A stretch of DNA of 64,000 bases from Thermoleophilia bacterium. GTDB lineage: Bacteria > Actinomycetota > Thermoleophilia > Miltoncostaeales > Miltoncostaeaceae. Shown here piece after piece: positions 1 through 10,237 of this stretch (position 1 is its first letter; each line of letters starts with the position of its first letter). Both the position numbers and the translations under genes were made by a program. The notes below the pieces were generated by a model that worked only from the letters and a program-made list of their open reading frames with translations, was not told where the DNA came from and searched no databases. The DNA is taken from assembly GCA_017882585.1 (NCBI GenBank), contig JADGPF010000078.1, positions 1 to 64,000 of the forward strand. The letters run 5' to 3'.

Positions 1-1257
1 CAACCGGGCACTTTCGAACTCCATCAGGCCGAGGCATTCCTCCCGATGCTTCGTAGCCACGCCGCCGCCTTGCAGAAGCGCCAACAGACCCTTGATCGCG
101 GCCAGCGGCGGCTTGAGCTCATGTGACACGTTGGCCACCAGATCCCGGCGGGCCCGCTCGAGCCGGCGCTGCTCGGTGATGTCGCGCGGCGTGACCACCA
201 CGCCCGCGCCGGGATCGGCGACGCGGGCGATCGCCAGCTGCAGCTCCTTCCCCCCGTCGAGGGCAATCTCGCTCTCCCGCACCTCGTCAGTGTCGACGGG
301 CGTCGCGGCGGCGATCGCGGCACCGATGGGTGCCGGCAGGTCGGTGATCTGACCGACCCCATAGGCGTGCTCGAGGCCCAGCAGGCGGCGCGCGGCGGGG
401 TTGATCAGCATGACCTCGCCTCGATCGCTGACGGCGATCACGCCCTCGACAAGCGACGAGATCAGGACCCGGGCGCGGTCGCGCTCCCCGGTAATCTCGT
501 CGACCTGTTCCTCGATGCGCCCCGCCATCCGGTTCAGGCTGTCGCCGAGCACCGCAAACTCCCGGATCCGCTGACTCGGCGCCCGCGCGTGCAGGTCGCC
601 CCGGGCGAGTGAGGCCGCGGTCGAGGCGAGCACCGAGATCCTGCGGCCGACGAGCAGGCTCAGCCCGTAGCCGGCGAGCGCGGCGAGCGTGAGCACGGCC
701 GCGACGGCGAGCACCAGCCGTGCCTGGATCGTCGCCAGCTCGTCACCCGAGAGCCCGCCAACCCGTGAGGCGGCCTCGACGGTGAAGACCGCCGGAGCCG
801 GACTCTGGAACGGATTGTTGGAGCCGGGCGTCAACACGAGCTGCGCGTACACCACGCGGCTGCTGTCGGCGACCCTGTACGAGTTCGGAGAAAGGCCCGT
901 GCCGTATTCGCGGTGAAGCGAATCGATCAGCGCGCAGCACCCGGTCGACCTCGTGGTGATCGTCTGCGTGCCGGATTCGATGATGCGGATCTGTGCCTGG
1001 GTGGCGCCCGCGATCTGGTTGGCGGCGTCATTGAGCTGCGCGCTGCTGTCCAGATCGCTGAGAGCTTGGGGTGCGCTGGTCTGCAGCTCGGCGTTCAGCT
1101 GGCGCGCGGTGGCGGTGGCCCGCGCCTGGCGCAGACTCGACTGGAATGTCGGCACGATCGACAGTACGACGGCAAGGCTCGCCAAGGCCCCAACCGCGAT
1201 GAGGATCGCGACCAGCCAGACCTGCAGCCCCGGCCCCCGTCGCAACGAACGCCTCAC
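1..1257 (-). CDS. Sensor histidine kinase (partial, runs off the left edge)
   Basis: Open minus frame starting GTG at 1257: VRRSLRRGPGLQVWLVAILIAVGALASLAVVLSIV (TM helix); H-box SHELKPPLAAIKGLLALLQGGG near 50-125; overlaps the response regulator stop. Confidence 0.85.
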   Translation of the reverse strand, partial: MRRSLRRGPGLQVWLVAILIAVGALASLAVVLSIVPTFQSSLRQARATATARQLNAELQTSAPQALSDLDSSAQLNDAANQIAGATQAQIRIIESGTQTITTRSTGCCALIDSLHREYGTGLSPNSYRVADSSRVVYAQLVLTPGSNNPFQSPAPAVFTVEAASRVGGLSGDELATIQARLVLAVAAVLTLAALAGYGLSLLVGRRISVLASTAASLARGDLHARAPSQRIREFAVLGDSLNRMAGRIEEQVDEITGERDRARVLISSLVEGVIAVSDRGEVMLINPAARRLLGLEHAYGVGQITDLPAPIGAAIAAATPVDTDEVRESEIALDGGKELQLAIARVADPGAGVVVTPRDITEQRRLERARRDLVANVSHELKPPLAAIKGLLALLQGGGVATKHREECLGLMEFESARL

Positions 1258-1949
1258 GTGCGGGTGACGTCGGCTCCGAAGGCGTACCCCACTCCGCGCA
1301 CGGTGCGGATGAGCGTCGGGTTGGCGGCGTCGGTCTCCACCTTTTGCCGAAGGTGACGCACGTGCACGTCGACGCTGCGCAGGTCCCCGAAGAACGACCC
1401 CTGCCACAGGTGGTTCATGAGCTCCTCGCGCGTAAACACCCGCCGCGGCGCCGAGGCCAGTTTGTGCAGGATCTCGAACTCGCTAAACGTGAGGTAGATC
1501 TCCTCGCCGTCCCGCGCGACCGTGCGGGCGACCGGATCGATCTCCAGATCGTCGGCCCGCAGCAGTTGGCCCCGTTCGGGTTCGCTGCGCGCACGTCGAA
1601 GGTTCGCGCGGACGCGCGAGACGAGCTCACGCGGCGAAAAGGGCTTGGTCACGTAGTCGTCGGCCCCAAGCTCGAGCCCGAGCACCTTGTCGAGCTCCTC
1701 ACTGCGGGCCGACAGGATGATGATCGGCGTCAGTCGGTCCGCGCGGATCTGTTTGCACACCTCCAGGCCGTCGACCCCGGGAAGCATGAGATCGAGGACC
1801 ACCAGATCGATCTGCTCATCGGCGATGACCCGCAGCGCATCGTCACCCCGCGCCACCGAGACAACATCGAAGCCCGCGTCCTTGAGGGCGTATTCGATGA
1901 CCGCCCGGATCGCCTGCTCGTCTTCAACCACCATGATTCGCTCAGCCAT
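1254..1949 (-). CDS. OmpR/PhoB-family response regulator
   Basis: Receiver domain (VVEDEQ, VLDLMLPGVDG, KPFS) plus winged helix (RTVRGVGYAF). Confidence 0.95.
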   Translation of the reverse strand: MAERIMVVEDEQAIRAVIEYALKDAGFDVVSVARGDDALRVIADEQIDLVVLDLMLPGVDGLEVCKQIRADRLTPIIILSARSEELDKVLGLELGADDYVTKPFSPRELVSRVRANLRRARSEPERGQLLRADDLEIDPVARTVARDGEEIYLTFSEFEILHKLASAPRRVFTREELMNHLWQGSFFGDLRSVDVHVRHLRQKVETDAANPTLIRTVRGVGYAFGADVTRT

Positions 1950-2054
1950 GCCGTAAAACGTAGCGCGCAGAGCGGACCGTGCGGGGGACGGTTCATGCGG
2001 CCTTCACCCGGGCCGCACAATCTTCATATTCCGCTGAAGCACCGCGAAACGCGC

Positions 2055-2582
2055 TCAGGCATGCGGACCAGGCGCGCCGGCGACCGGAACCATGTGCGGT
2101 CCGCCGAGCAGCGCAACGCAGTGCACCGCCGCCTGTATCACCGCGCCCAGGCACTCCGCCGCACCCGCCGGCGTGCCCGGAAGGTTGATGATCAGGCTGT
2201 TTCCGCGGATGCCGGCGGTCTGGCGCGAGAGCATCGCCGTCGGGACGCGGCCGGCGGAGGCGGCACGCATCGCCTCACCGAGCCCCGGCAGCTCGCGTCC
2301 GCAAACTTCCCGTGTGGCCTCCGGTGTGATGTCGCGCGGGGTTGGCCCGGTCCCGCCGGTCGTCAGCACCAGCGCGCACCCCGCGACGTCGACGAGCTCG
2401 ACGAGCGCCGCCGTGATGGCCCCGGCATCGTCCGGCACGACGCGCGTGATGGGCTGCCACACAGATGTCAGCAGCGCGTCCAGCGCAGCCGCCACCGCCG
2501 GCCCGCCGCGGTCCGCGTACTCCCCGCCACTCACGCGATCAGAGACGGTGAGGATCCCGACGCGCGGGGCCGGCTCATCCAT
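2055..2582 (-). CDS. mog: Molybdenum cofactor biosynthesis protein MogA/MoaB
   Basis: ILTVSDRVSGGEYADRGGP and TTGGTGPTPRDITPEAT motifs. Confidence 0.92.
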   Translation of the reverse strand: MDEPAPRVGILTVSDRVSGGEYADRGGPAVAAALDALLTSVWQPITRVVPDDAGAITAALVELVDVAGCALVLTTGGTGPTPRDITPEATREVCGRELPGLGEAMRAASAGRVPTAMLSRQTAGIRGNSLIINLPGTPAGAAECLGAVIQAAVHCVALLGGPHMVPVAGAPGPHA

Positions 2583-3012
2583 CGGCCGTCGCGCGGGTCT
2601 GGGTGACCACTTGACGCTTGATGCGCGCCAGGATCGCGCTCATCCCCCTGAGCCGCAACGGCGAGACGAGCTCACCGAGCCCCATCGACAGGGCGAAATC
2701 CGGCGACGTCTCAAGAATCTCGCTGACCGACGCCCCGTCCAACCCCGCGGCGAGGATGCCCGCGTAGCCGCGCGTCGTCGGGGCTTCCGGTGGCGCGTCA
2801 AAAAACAGATGCACGCGGTCATCGTGGATCTCGACGCCGACAAAGAACGGCGTCTGGCACTCCTCGACGCGCTCGAGCGCCTCAGGGGCATCGGCGTACC
2901 GATCCGGGAGCGGCGGCAAGCCCCGGGAATAGTCGAGCAGCATCTCCAAGCGCATCTGCTTGGGCGAGAGCCGGAAGTCCTCGACAATCTCCTCGAGCGC
3001 GGCGGGCAGCAT
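2575..3012 (-). CDS. sufE: SufE-family Fe-S cluster assembly protein
   Basis: MLPAALEEIVEDFRLSPKQMRLEMLLDYSRGLPPLP...VEECQTPFFV (SufE Cys region); ATG at 3012 overlaps the upstream rhodanese stop. Confidence 0.88.
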   Translation of the reverse strand: MLPAALEEIVEDFRLSPKQMRLEMLLDYSRGLPPLPDRYADAPEALERVEECQTPFFVGVEIHDDRVHLFFDAPPEAPTTRGYAGILAAGLDGASVSEILETSPDFALSMGLGELVSPLRLRGMSAILARIKRQVVTQTRATADG

Positions 3013-3014
3013 CG

Positions 3015-3923
3015 TCAGGCCGCCGCACCGGACGTGGGCGTCGGATACCCGGGCCGCTCGATGGGGACCCGCACCGCGTTGCCCCACTCGACCCAGGACC
3101 CGTCGTAGTTGCGCACGTTCGGTAGCCCCAACAGGTGGGTGAGGACGAACCACGTGTGGCTCGATCGTTCACCGATGCGGCAGTACGCCACGACATCGTC
3201 GCCGGGCCGGATCCCGAGCTCCTCGAGGTAGATCGCCTGCAGCTCATCGAGTGGTCGGAACGTGCCATCGTCGTTGGCGGCACGACGCCACGGGACGCTG
3301 TGCGCGGTCGGGATGTGGCCGGCGCGGAGTGCGCCTTCCTGCGGGTAGTCGGCCATGTGGGTGAGCTCGCCGCTGTACTCCCCCGGGGACCGCACATCGA
3401 CGAGCGGGCCCGTGCCGATGTGGGCCAGGACGTCATCCTTGAAGGCACGGATCGTCGTATCGTCGCGCGGCACGACGGGGTACTCGGTCGGCGTCGGCGT
3501 CGGCACCTCGGTCGCCATCGGCCGACCCTCGGCGATCCAACGCTGGCGACCGCCGTCGAGCAGCCGCACGTCGGCGTGGCCGAACAGGCTGCAGACCCAC
3601 AGCGCATAGGCCGCCCACCAGTTGAAGTTGTCGCCGTACAGCACGACGGTCGTGTCACGGGCGATGCCTTTGGACGACATCAGCCGCGCGAAGCCCTCCG
3701 CGTCGACGTAGTCGCGAGTGAGCTGGTCGTTGAGGTCGGCGTGCCAGTCGATCTTGACCGCTCCGGGGATGTGGCCGGTCTCATAGAGCAGCACGTCCTC
3801 GTCGGACTCGGCGATCACAATCCCGGGGTCGCTGGCATGTTCGGCCAGCCATGCGGTCGTCACCAGGCGCTCGGGATGAGCGTAGCGGGCCAGTTTTTGA
3901 TCGTTATCGAGCGGTGCGGGCAT
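3015..3923 (-). CDS. sseA: Thiosulfate/3-mercaptopyruvate sulfurtransferase (tandem rhodanese)
   Basis: Two rhodanese domains; active-site-like [29 protein letters not shown]. Confidence 0.92.
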   Translation of the reverse strand: MPAPLDNDQKLARYAHPERLVTTAWLAEHASDPGIVIAESDEDVLLYETGHIPGAVKIDWHADLNDQLTRDYVDAEGFARLMSSKGIARDTTVVLYGDNFNWWAAYALWVCSLFGHADVRLLDGGRQRWIAEGRPMATEVPTPTPTEYPVVPRDDTTIRAFKDDVLAHIGTGPLVDVRSPGEYSGELTHMADYPQEGALRAGHIPTAHSVPWRRAANDDGTFRPLDELQAIYLEELGIRPGDDVVAYCRIGERSSHTWFVLTHLLGLPNVRNYDGSWVEWGNAVRVPIERPGYPTPTSGAAA

Positions 3924-4079
3924 GCCGGCTCCTCACGTCTGCGGGGTGGTGGCGGCGCAACCCGTCAGGCCCGGCGTAGCCCGCGACCATCGAGCGGCGA
4001 TCCGGATGGTGCGCGCTCCGCGGGCCCACGACGCCCCTGCGCTTGCGCTGGTTCGACTATGCCACACTAGTGAAACCAC

Positions 4080-4625
4080 GTGTCCGGACCGCTCGAGATC
4101 CATATCGCCCGCCCTGACGACGCCACGTTCATCGGGCGCATCTACGACGAAGGCATCGCCGACGGCAACGCGACCTTTGCCACCGGTCCGCATCCGGGTG
4201 AGGAACGCGAGCGCTGGTTGGCGGCCCGTCCGGCCAATGCACCGGTGTTCTGCGCACACCGGGCCGGGACGCCGATGGGCTGGTCGGCGCTGGCACCGTT
4301 CTCACACCGGCCGTGGTACGCCGGGGTTGCCGAATACACCGTCTACGTCGCGCGGGAGGCGCGCGGCGCGGGCGTCGGCGGACAGCTGCTCGCGCACTTG
4401 CTCGCGGCGGCACCCGGGTACGGGTACTGGAAGCTGGTCGGACTGATCCTCGCCGAAAACGAGCCGGGCCTGCGGCTGGCGCACGCCCACGGGTTCCGTA
4501 CCGTCGGCACCCACCTGGCGCACGGGACCCTCGGCGGCCACTGGCGGGACGTGACCCTGGTGGAGCGCCACCTCGCCATGCCGGATGACGCCGGGTCGAT
4601 CGAGGAGTTACGGGCGCCGCGGTGA
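4080..4625 (+). CDS. GNAT N-acetyltransferase (phosphinothricin acetyltransferase-like)
   Basis: IHIARPDDATFIGRIYDEGIADGNATFAT ... YVAREARGAGVGGQLLAHLL; GTG start. Confidence 0.88.
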   Translation: MSGPLEIHIARPDDATFIGRIYDEGIADGNATFATGPHPGEERERWLAARPANAPVFCAHRAGTPMGWSALAPFSHRPWYAGVAEYTVYVAREARGAGVGGQLLAHLLAAAPGYGYWKLVGLILAENEPGLRLAHAHGFRTVGTHLAHGTLGGHWRDVTLVERHLAMPDDAGSIEELRAPR

Positions 4626-4683
4626 TGTCGGTGGTCCAAAGGTGCGAGAATCGCGGTACATCCACCCCGCTGCGGAGGGCTCG

Positions 4684-5742
4684 ATGGCCGAGGAGGCGCC
4701 GGTAGTCAAGGACACGACGGTGACGCCCCCGGGCGCGGACGCCGAACTCATGCAACGCATGTTCGCGACGATGCACCTGATCCGTACGTTCGAGGAGCGT
4801 GCCGCCGAGGAGTACATGCGCGGCAACATCGGGGGCTTCCTGCACCTGGCAATCGGTGAAGAGGCAGCCGTGGTGGGGTCCGTCCTGGCGCTGCGGCCCA
4901 CGGATCCGATCACCTCGACCTACCGCGAGCACGGCCAGGCGCTTGCGCGCGGCAGCGAACCGCGCGCGGTCATGGCCGAACTGTTCGGCCGCGAGACGGG
5001 CTTGTGCCACGGGCACGGGGGATCGATGCACCTCATGGATCGCGAGCGGTTTTTCTTCGGCGGGTACGGCATCGTCGGTGGCTCGATTCCCCTCGCCGTC
5101 GGGCTCGGGTTCGCCATCTCCTACCGCCAGGAGGACGGCGTCGCGCTGGTGATGTTCGGCGATGGGGCGACGAATCAGGGCGTACTGGGCGAGTCGATGA
5201 ACATGGCCAAGCTGTGGAGCCTGCCCGTCATCTTCTTCTGCCTGAACAACCAGTACGGGATGGGCACCGCCGTCGATCGTGCGTCTGCCGACACCCAACT
5301 GACCAAGCGTGCCGACGCCTTTGGTATCCCGGCGCACCGGATTGACGGGATGGACGTGCTCGCGGTCCAACAGGCGGTCAGCGATGCGGCCCATCATGCG
5401 CGCACCCAGCACGATCCGGTGATGATCGAGGCCATCGCGTACCGATACCGGGGCCATTCGATGAGCGATCCCGACCGCACTCGGCCCGAGGACGAGAAGG
5501 CGCGCTGGCGCGCGCGCGATCCCCTGGTGACCTTCGAACGCATCCTTTTGGGTGAAGGACTCGTCACCGCCGAGGAACTCGCCGCCGTCCGCGACGCAAA
5601 CCAGGCCGCCGTCGATGATGCGGTCGCGTTCGCCAACGACTCCCCGCCGGTCCCGGAGACCGCACTCGCCGACGACGTCTATACGGATCCGTGGAGCGAC
5701 GATTCGCGCGGCAGTGCGCGCATGCCCAGGAGGTCCGAATGA
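4684..5742 (+). CDS. pdhA: Pyruvate dehydrogenase E1 component, alpha subunit
   Basis: THDP motif GDGATNQGVLGESMNMA; GHGGSMHL; start chosen at internal ATG MAEEAPVVKD. Confidence 0.95.
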   Translation: MAEEAPVVKDTTVTPPGADAELMQRMFATMHLIRTFEERAAEEYMRGNIGGFLHLAIGEEAAVVGSVLALRPTDPITSTYREHGQALARGSEPRAVMAELFGRETGLCHGHGGSMHLMDRERFFFGGYGIVGGSIPLAVGLGFAISYRQEDGVALVMFGDGATNQGVLGESMNMAKLWSLPVIFFCLNNQYGMGTAVDRASADTQLTKRADAFGIPAHRIDGMDVLAVQQAVSDAAHHARTQHDPVMIEAIAYRYRGHSMSDPDRTRPEDEKARWRARDPLVTFERILLGEGLVTAEELAAVRDANQAAVDDAVAFANDSPPVPETALADDVYTDPWSDDSRGSARMPRRSE

Positions 5743-6740
5743 GCACCGAGGCGGCCGCGGTATCGACGTCCTATCGCGAAGCTCTCACGCAAGCCATGCG
5801 CGAGGAGCTTGAGCGTGATCCCGACGTCTTCCTGATCGGCGAGGACATCGGCCTGTTCGAGGGATCGTTCAAGGTCACCCGCGGCCTGTTAGGCGAGTTC
5901 GGTCCAGACCGCGTCATCGATACCCCGATCTCGGAAGCCGGCTTCGTGGGGCTGGGTATCGGCGCGGCGATGGCCGGTCTGCGACCCGTCGTGGAGCTGA
6001 TGACGGTCAACTTCGCCATCGTGGCGATGGATCAGATCGTCAACAACGCCGCCAAGATCCGGTACATGTTCGGCGGCCAGGTCTCGGTGCCGCTGGTCAT
6101 CCGGATGCCCGGCGGCGCGGGTCACCAGCTTGGCGCGCAGCACTCGCACTCGTTGGAGGCGTGGTTCACCCACGTGCCCGGCCTGAAGGTCGCGTGCCCG
6201 TCCACCCCGTACGACGCCAAGGCCCTGCTCAAGACGGCCATTCGCGACGACGACCCGGTCATCTTCCTCGAGAGCGAAGGGCTCTACGCCAAGAAGGGTC
6301 CTGTGGGGGGGCCCGACGACCTCGTCCCGTTCGGCCAGGCTGCGATCCGGCGAACCGGGCAGCACTGCACGGTTATCGCTGTCTCGCGCATGGTGTGGAT
6401 TGCCCTTGACGCCGCCGACACGCTCGCCGCCGAGGGCATCGAGTGCGAGGTCGTCGATCCGCGCACCACGCGCCCACTCGACATGGACGCGATTGCCGAC
6501 TCGGTGCGTCGCACCAACCACTGCGTGGTGGTGGACGAAGGGTGGCCGGAATGCGGCCTCGCATCCAACATTGCCACGCGCGTGTATGAGGAATGCTTCG
6601 ACTGGCTCGACGCGCCGGTGCAGCGTGTCAACGCCGCCGATGTCCCGATCCCCTATGCCCGCAACCTGGAGCAATCCGCACTGCCGCACGCGCACGACGT
6701 CGCGGCTGCCGTCCGAGCGACCCTGGCACGAGGTGCGTAG
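5739..6740 (+). CDS. pdhB: Pyruvate dehydrogenase E1 component, beta subunit
   Basis: YREALTQAMREELERDPDVFLIGEDIG; MTVNFAIVAMDQIVNNAAK; ATGA overlap with pdhA. Confidence 0.95.
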   Translation: MSTEAAAVSTSYREALTQAMREELERDPDVFLIGEDIGLFEGSFKVTRGLLGEFGPDRVIDTPISEAGFVGLGIGAAMAGLRPVVELMTVNFAIVAMDQIVNNAAKIRYMFGGQVSVPLVIRMPGGAGHQLGAQHSHSLEAWFTHVPGLKVACPSTPYDAKALLKTAIRDDDPVIFLESEGLYAKKGPVGGPDDLVPFGQAAIRRTGQHCTVIAVSRMVWIALDAADTLAAEGIECEVVDPRTTRPLDMDAIADSVRRTNHCVVVDEGWPECGLASNIATRVYEECFDWLDAPVQRVNAADVPIPYARNLEQSALPHAHDVAAAVRATLARGA

Positions 6741-6743
6741 CCG

Positions 6744-8051
6744 ATGAGCGAACTGTTGATGCCCAAGCTCAGCGACACCATGGAGGAGGGCACGGTCCTC
6801 GGCTGGCTCGTCCCGGACGGCGCGGTCGTGACACGCGGCCAGCCGATCGTCGAGATTGAAACCGACAAGGCCGACATGACCGTCGACGCGCCGGAGAACG
6901 GGCCCTTGCGCATCCTGGCGTCCGAGGGCTCGGTGCACCCCGTCGGCGCGCCCATCGCCTGGATCGGGGAGGGTGCACCCGCAGGCGCGCCGACGGGGTC
7001 ATCCCCGAGCGAGGCTGCGGCGCCGGCGGCGTCCGACGAGGTCGCCACCAACATTCCTGTGGGCGGTGATGGAACCCCCCAGGAGATCGGTATGGCCGTG
7101 ACGCCCGCGGCCGCCCCGACGGCGGCGGCGTCCGCCACGGGTCCCGACCGGAGCAGGATCATCGCATCGCCGCTGGCGCGACAGGTCGCCCGCGACGTCG
7201 GGATCGATCTGGCCAACGTCCACGGCACGGGACCCGGCGGTCGCATCGTTCGCGCTGACGTCGACGCCATCGCCGGGGCTCCCGGGGCGCCCGCCCCGAC
7301 GGCCGCGGCACCCTCCGTGTCCGTCGCCCCGTCGCGCGCGCCAACCCCCGCAACCCCCATGACCTTCGGCCAGCGCGTCCCGGCGACCCGCCTGCAACGC
7401 ACGATCGCGCGCCGCATGCAGGAATCGGTCGCGACCGCACCCCATTTCGCGCTCCAGCGCGATGTCGATGCGTCCGAGTTGATCGCCGTGCGACGACAGC
7501 TCGCCGCCGCCCGGCCCGACACCCCGACACCGAGCGTCACCGACCTGATCATCCGTGCGATGGCGGTGGCCGCCGCCGAACGACCCGACGTCCTGGCGCG
7601 ATGGGACACGGATGCGTTCGTGGTGCCCGACGGCGTCCACGTCGGCGTCGCCGTCGCCGTCGAGCGCGGGCTGTTCGTTCCTGTCATCCGCGATGCCAAC
7701 ACCAAGTCGGTCACCGAGATCGCCGTACAGGTACGCGATCTGGCCGCGCGCTGCCGGGATGGAAGCATCACGCCGGCCGAGCTCGAGGGCAGCACGATCA
7801 CCGTGAGCAACCTCGGCATGTACGGCATCGACCGGTTCACCGCAGTGATCAATCCACCCGAGGCGGCGATCCTCGCTGTCGGGGTGGCACGTCCACAGCC
7901 CGTGGTTCGTGACGGCAACGTCGTCGTGCGCGACATGATGACGTTCACGCTGTCGGTCGACCACCGCAGCCTCTACGGCGCCGAGGGTGCCACGTTCCTC
8001 GCCCGGGTCGTTCAGCTCGTGGAGATGCCCTACAGCCTGGTCGCGGGCTGA
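6744..8051 (+). CDS. pdhC: Dihydrolipoamide acetyltransferase (E2)
   Basis: Lipoyl domain ETDKADMTVDAP; peripheral subunit-binding domain; catalytic SVDHRSLYGAEGA. Confidence 0.95.
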   Translation: MSELLMPKLSDTMEEGTVLGWLVPDGAVVTRGQPIVEIETDKADMTVDAPENGPLRILASEGSVHPVGAPIAWIGEGAPAGAPTGSSPSEAAAPAASDEVATNIPVGGDGTPQEIGMAVTPAAAPTAAASATGPDRSRIIASPLARQVARDVGIDLANVHGTGPGGRIVRADVDAIAGAPGAPAPTAAAPSVSVAPSRAPTPATPMTFGQRVPATRLQRTIARRMQESVATAPHFALQRDVDASELIAVRRQLAAARPDTPTPSVTDLIIRAMAVAAAERPDVLARWDTDAFVVPDGVHVGVAVAVERGLFVPVIRDANTKSVTEIAVQVRDLAARCRDGSITPAELEGSTITVSNLGMYGIDRFTAVINPPEAAILAVGVARPQPVVRDGNVVVRDMMTFTLSVDHRSLYGAEGATFLARVVQLVEMPYSLVAG

Positions 8052-8773
8052 TGGCCGGGGCGCAGCCGGGCCTTCTCGTGCGGACGGGGCGCATCGGCTA
8101 TGTCGATGCCTGGCGGCTCCAGCGGGAACTCGCGACCGCACGCGCGGCGGAGACGATCCCCGACGTGCTGTGGCTCTTGGAGCATCCTCCCGTGTACACG
8201 GTCGGCCGGCACGGGACCCGTGCCGACTTGTTTCTGTCCGACGAACAGCTCGCGCTGATGGGCGCCAGCGTCCACAGCGTCGACCGCGGCGGCCAGATGA
8301 CCTGGCACGGCCCCGGCCAGACCACTGCCTATGCGATCCTCAACCTGCGGCCTCAGCGGCGCATCAAGCGGGTTGTCGGGGATCTGGTGGCGGCGATGGC
8401 GGACGCCTGCGCGGGTGCAGGACTCACTGGTGCGGTCGCCGACGACGCGTCGGTCGGGGTCTACCGGCAGGGCCGCAAGCTCGGCAGCGTGGGCATCCGC
8501 GTGCAGCACGGGATCACCACCCACGGGGTCGGCCTCAACCGCGATCCCGATCTTGAGTGGTTCGCCCTGATGACCGCGTGCGGCGCGCCGGGGGTGCCGG
8601 CGACCTCGATCGCCGCCGAGGGCGGGGATCCGGATCGCGAACGCGTCGAGCAGGTTCTCGCGGCGTCGCTGGCCGGACGGTTCCGGCTCGAGATTACGGA
8701 CATCTCCCTCGATGCGCTGTGCGAGCGCGCGCGGATCGCGGCACCCGCGGTCACAGTGGACGCGGCCGTCTAG
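8051..8773 (+). CDS. lipB: Lipoyl(octanoyl) transferase
   Basis: LEHPPVYTVGRHGTRADL; GGQMTWHGPGQTTAYAILNL; KLGSVGIRVQHGITTHGVGLN. Confidence 0.95.
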   Translation: MAGAQPGLLVRTGRIGYVDAWRLQRELATARAAETIPDVLWLLEHPPVYTVGRHGTRADLFLSDEQLALMGASVHSVDRGGQMTWHGPGQTTAYAILNLRPQRRIKRVVGDLVAAMADACAGAGLTGAVADDASVGVYRQGRKLGSVGIRVQHGITTHGVGLNRDPDLEWFALMTACGAPGVPATSIAAEGGDPDRERVEQVLAASLAGRFRLEITDISLDALCERARIAAPAVTVDAAV

Positions 8774-8949
8774 GAACGGCGCAACTCCCAGGCGGCCAAG
8801 GTTGCGCTGACCAGTGCATCGTCCTGGTCGGCGACGCCGACCTCCGTCAGCCAGGTCTCAAGCTCGGGGCCGGGCACTTCGAACGGCTCGGCGTCGGGAT
8901 GGGCCGACAGGAGCGCATCGGCGATGAGCTCCGGGTCCGGCGGCAGCAT
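8770..8949 (-). CDS. Small acidic protein resembling IscX (Fe-S assembly)
   Basis: MLPPDPELIADALLSAHPDAEPFEVPGPELETWLTEVG...LVSATLAAWELRRS; pattern like IscX (ALYDAYPDLDP...W...LLVWLDE). Confidence 0.5.
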   Translation of the reverse strand: MLPPDPELIADALLSAHPDAEPFEVPGPELETWLTEVGVADQDDALVSATLAAWELRRS

Positions 8950-8951
8950 GC

Positions 8952-9152
8952 CTAGAACAGGTTGACGCCGGCCGCGAGCCCGACGATCACGATCAGGATC
9001 CCGTAGCCGAGATAGCCCATGCCCAACAGGCTGGCGCCGAGTGCAATCGCGATGACCGCAAGGACCAGCCACGCGGCCTTCGGCAATCCGCCGGCGCCGA
9101 GCGCCCAGCCCGACCCGGGATCTTGCGGCTGATGGTTGGCAGGCTCGTCCAT
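8952..9152 (-). CDS. Small two-TM membrane protein, function unknown
   Basis: Hydrophobic segments AWLVLAVIAIALGASLLGMGYLGYGILIVIVGLAAGVNLF; tightly linked to the downstream IscX-like ORF. Confidence 0.7.
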   Translation of the reverse strand: MDEPANHQPQDPGSGWALGAGGLPKAAWLVLAVIAIALGASLLGMGYLGYGILIVIVGLAAGVNLF

Positions 9153-9226
9153 GGCCCTAACTTATCCGACCCAGCCGGGCGCAGTCCTCCGTGGTGCGCG
9201 GCGCGCCCCCGCGGGCGCGGGCCCGG

Positions 9227-10237
9227 CTAAGAGCGTGCGGTCACGAGCTGGCCGCACGCCGCCGCGACGTCTGCACCGCGCGATCGCCGCACCGACGCCT
9301 CGAGCCCGGCCCGCTCGAGCGCAAGCAGGAATCGCTCCCGGCGTTCGGGCCGTGAGGCCCGGAACTCACCGCCGGTCGCGTTGTACTCGATGAGGTTCAC
9401 GTGGAAGCGGCCGTCGCGCAGCAGGCGCGCCAGCCGCTTTGCGTCATCGACGCTGTCGTTGACGCCGTCCAGGAGCACGTACTCGATGAACACGCGGCGG
9501 CCGGTCTTGTCGCAGTAGCGTCGGCACGCCGAGAGCAGGCTGGCGATGGGGTAGCGCTGGTTGACGGGCATCATCCGACTCCGGGTCTGATCATCGGCAG
9601 CATGCAGCGACACCGCCAGGCGCACCGGCAACGGGAAGTCCTGCATGGCGGCGATCCCCGGAACCCAGCCGACCGTCGATACGGCAATCTGGCGCGCCGA
9701 GATTCCGAGGCCGGGTGCCGGCCGATGCAGCTCCTCGATCGCGCCGAACACCGCGAGTAGATTCTGCATGGGCTCACCCATGCCCATGAACACGACGTTC
9801 GACAGGCGCGCACCTTGGCTGTCGGCCTCCTGCGCGGCGATCAGGGCCTGCTCGACGATTTCCCAAACGGTCAGGTCGCGCCCGAAGCCCATCGTGCCGG
9901 TCGAACAGAACGTGCATCCGAGTGCGCATCCGACCTGGCTCGAGACGCACAGCGTGCGCCGGCCTTGGGCGTGGGCGATCAGGACCGCTTCGATCTGGCG
10001 CCCGTCGGCGAGCCCGAGCCGCCACTTGACCGTGCCGTCGACCGACACGAGGCGCTCCTCGGGCACCGCCGACCAGAGCGGGGCGTGCCCGGCGAGTTCC
10101 GCGCGCAGTGGCTTGCCGAGGGTCGTGACCTCATCCCACGAGCCCGCGCCCGCGCGCTGGGCGCGCACAATCTGGTCCATCCGGTAGCGGGGCTCGCCAA
10201 GCTGCTCGAGGACAACGGCGACGGCGTCACGATCCAT
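9227..10237 (-). CDS. rlmN: 23S rRNA (adenine(2503)-C(2))-methyltransferase
   Basis: Radical SAM CALGCTFCSTGTMGF; NVVFMGMGEPMQN; SLHAADDQTRSRMMPVN. Confidence 0.95.
   Translation of the reverse strand: MDRDAVAVVLEQLGEPRYRMDQIVRAQRAGAGSWDEVTTLGKPLRAELAGHAPLWSAVPEERLVSVDGTVKWRLGLADGRQIEAVLIAHAQGRRTLCVSSQVGCALGCTFCSTGTMGFGRDLTVWEIVEQALIAAQEADSQGARLSNVVFMGMGEPMQNLLAVFGAIEELHRPAPGLGISARQIAVSTVGWVPGIAAMQDFPLPVRLAVSLHAADDQTRSRMMPVNQRYPIASLLSACRRYCDKTGRRVFIEYVLLDGVNDSVDDAKRLARLLRDGRFHVNLIEYNATGGEFRASRPERRERFLLALERAGLEASVRRSRGADVAAACGQLVTARS

Noticed and set aside
1996-2017. TGCGGCC...GGCCGCA inverted repeat downstream of mog
   Set aside because: Could be a weak terminator, but there is no T tract on the minus strand and such GC-rich repeats are common here.
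4129-5457. 442-aa minus-strand ORF
   Set aside because: Overlaps GNAT and pdhA, both well supported on the plus strand.
7010-7370. Ala/Pro-rich region in E2
   Set aside because: Normal flexible linker between lipoyl, binding and catalytic domains.
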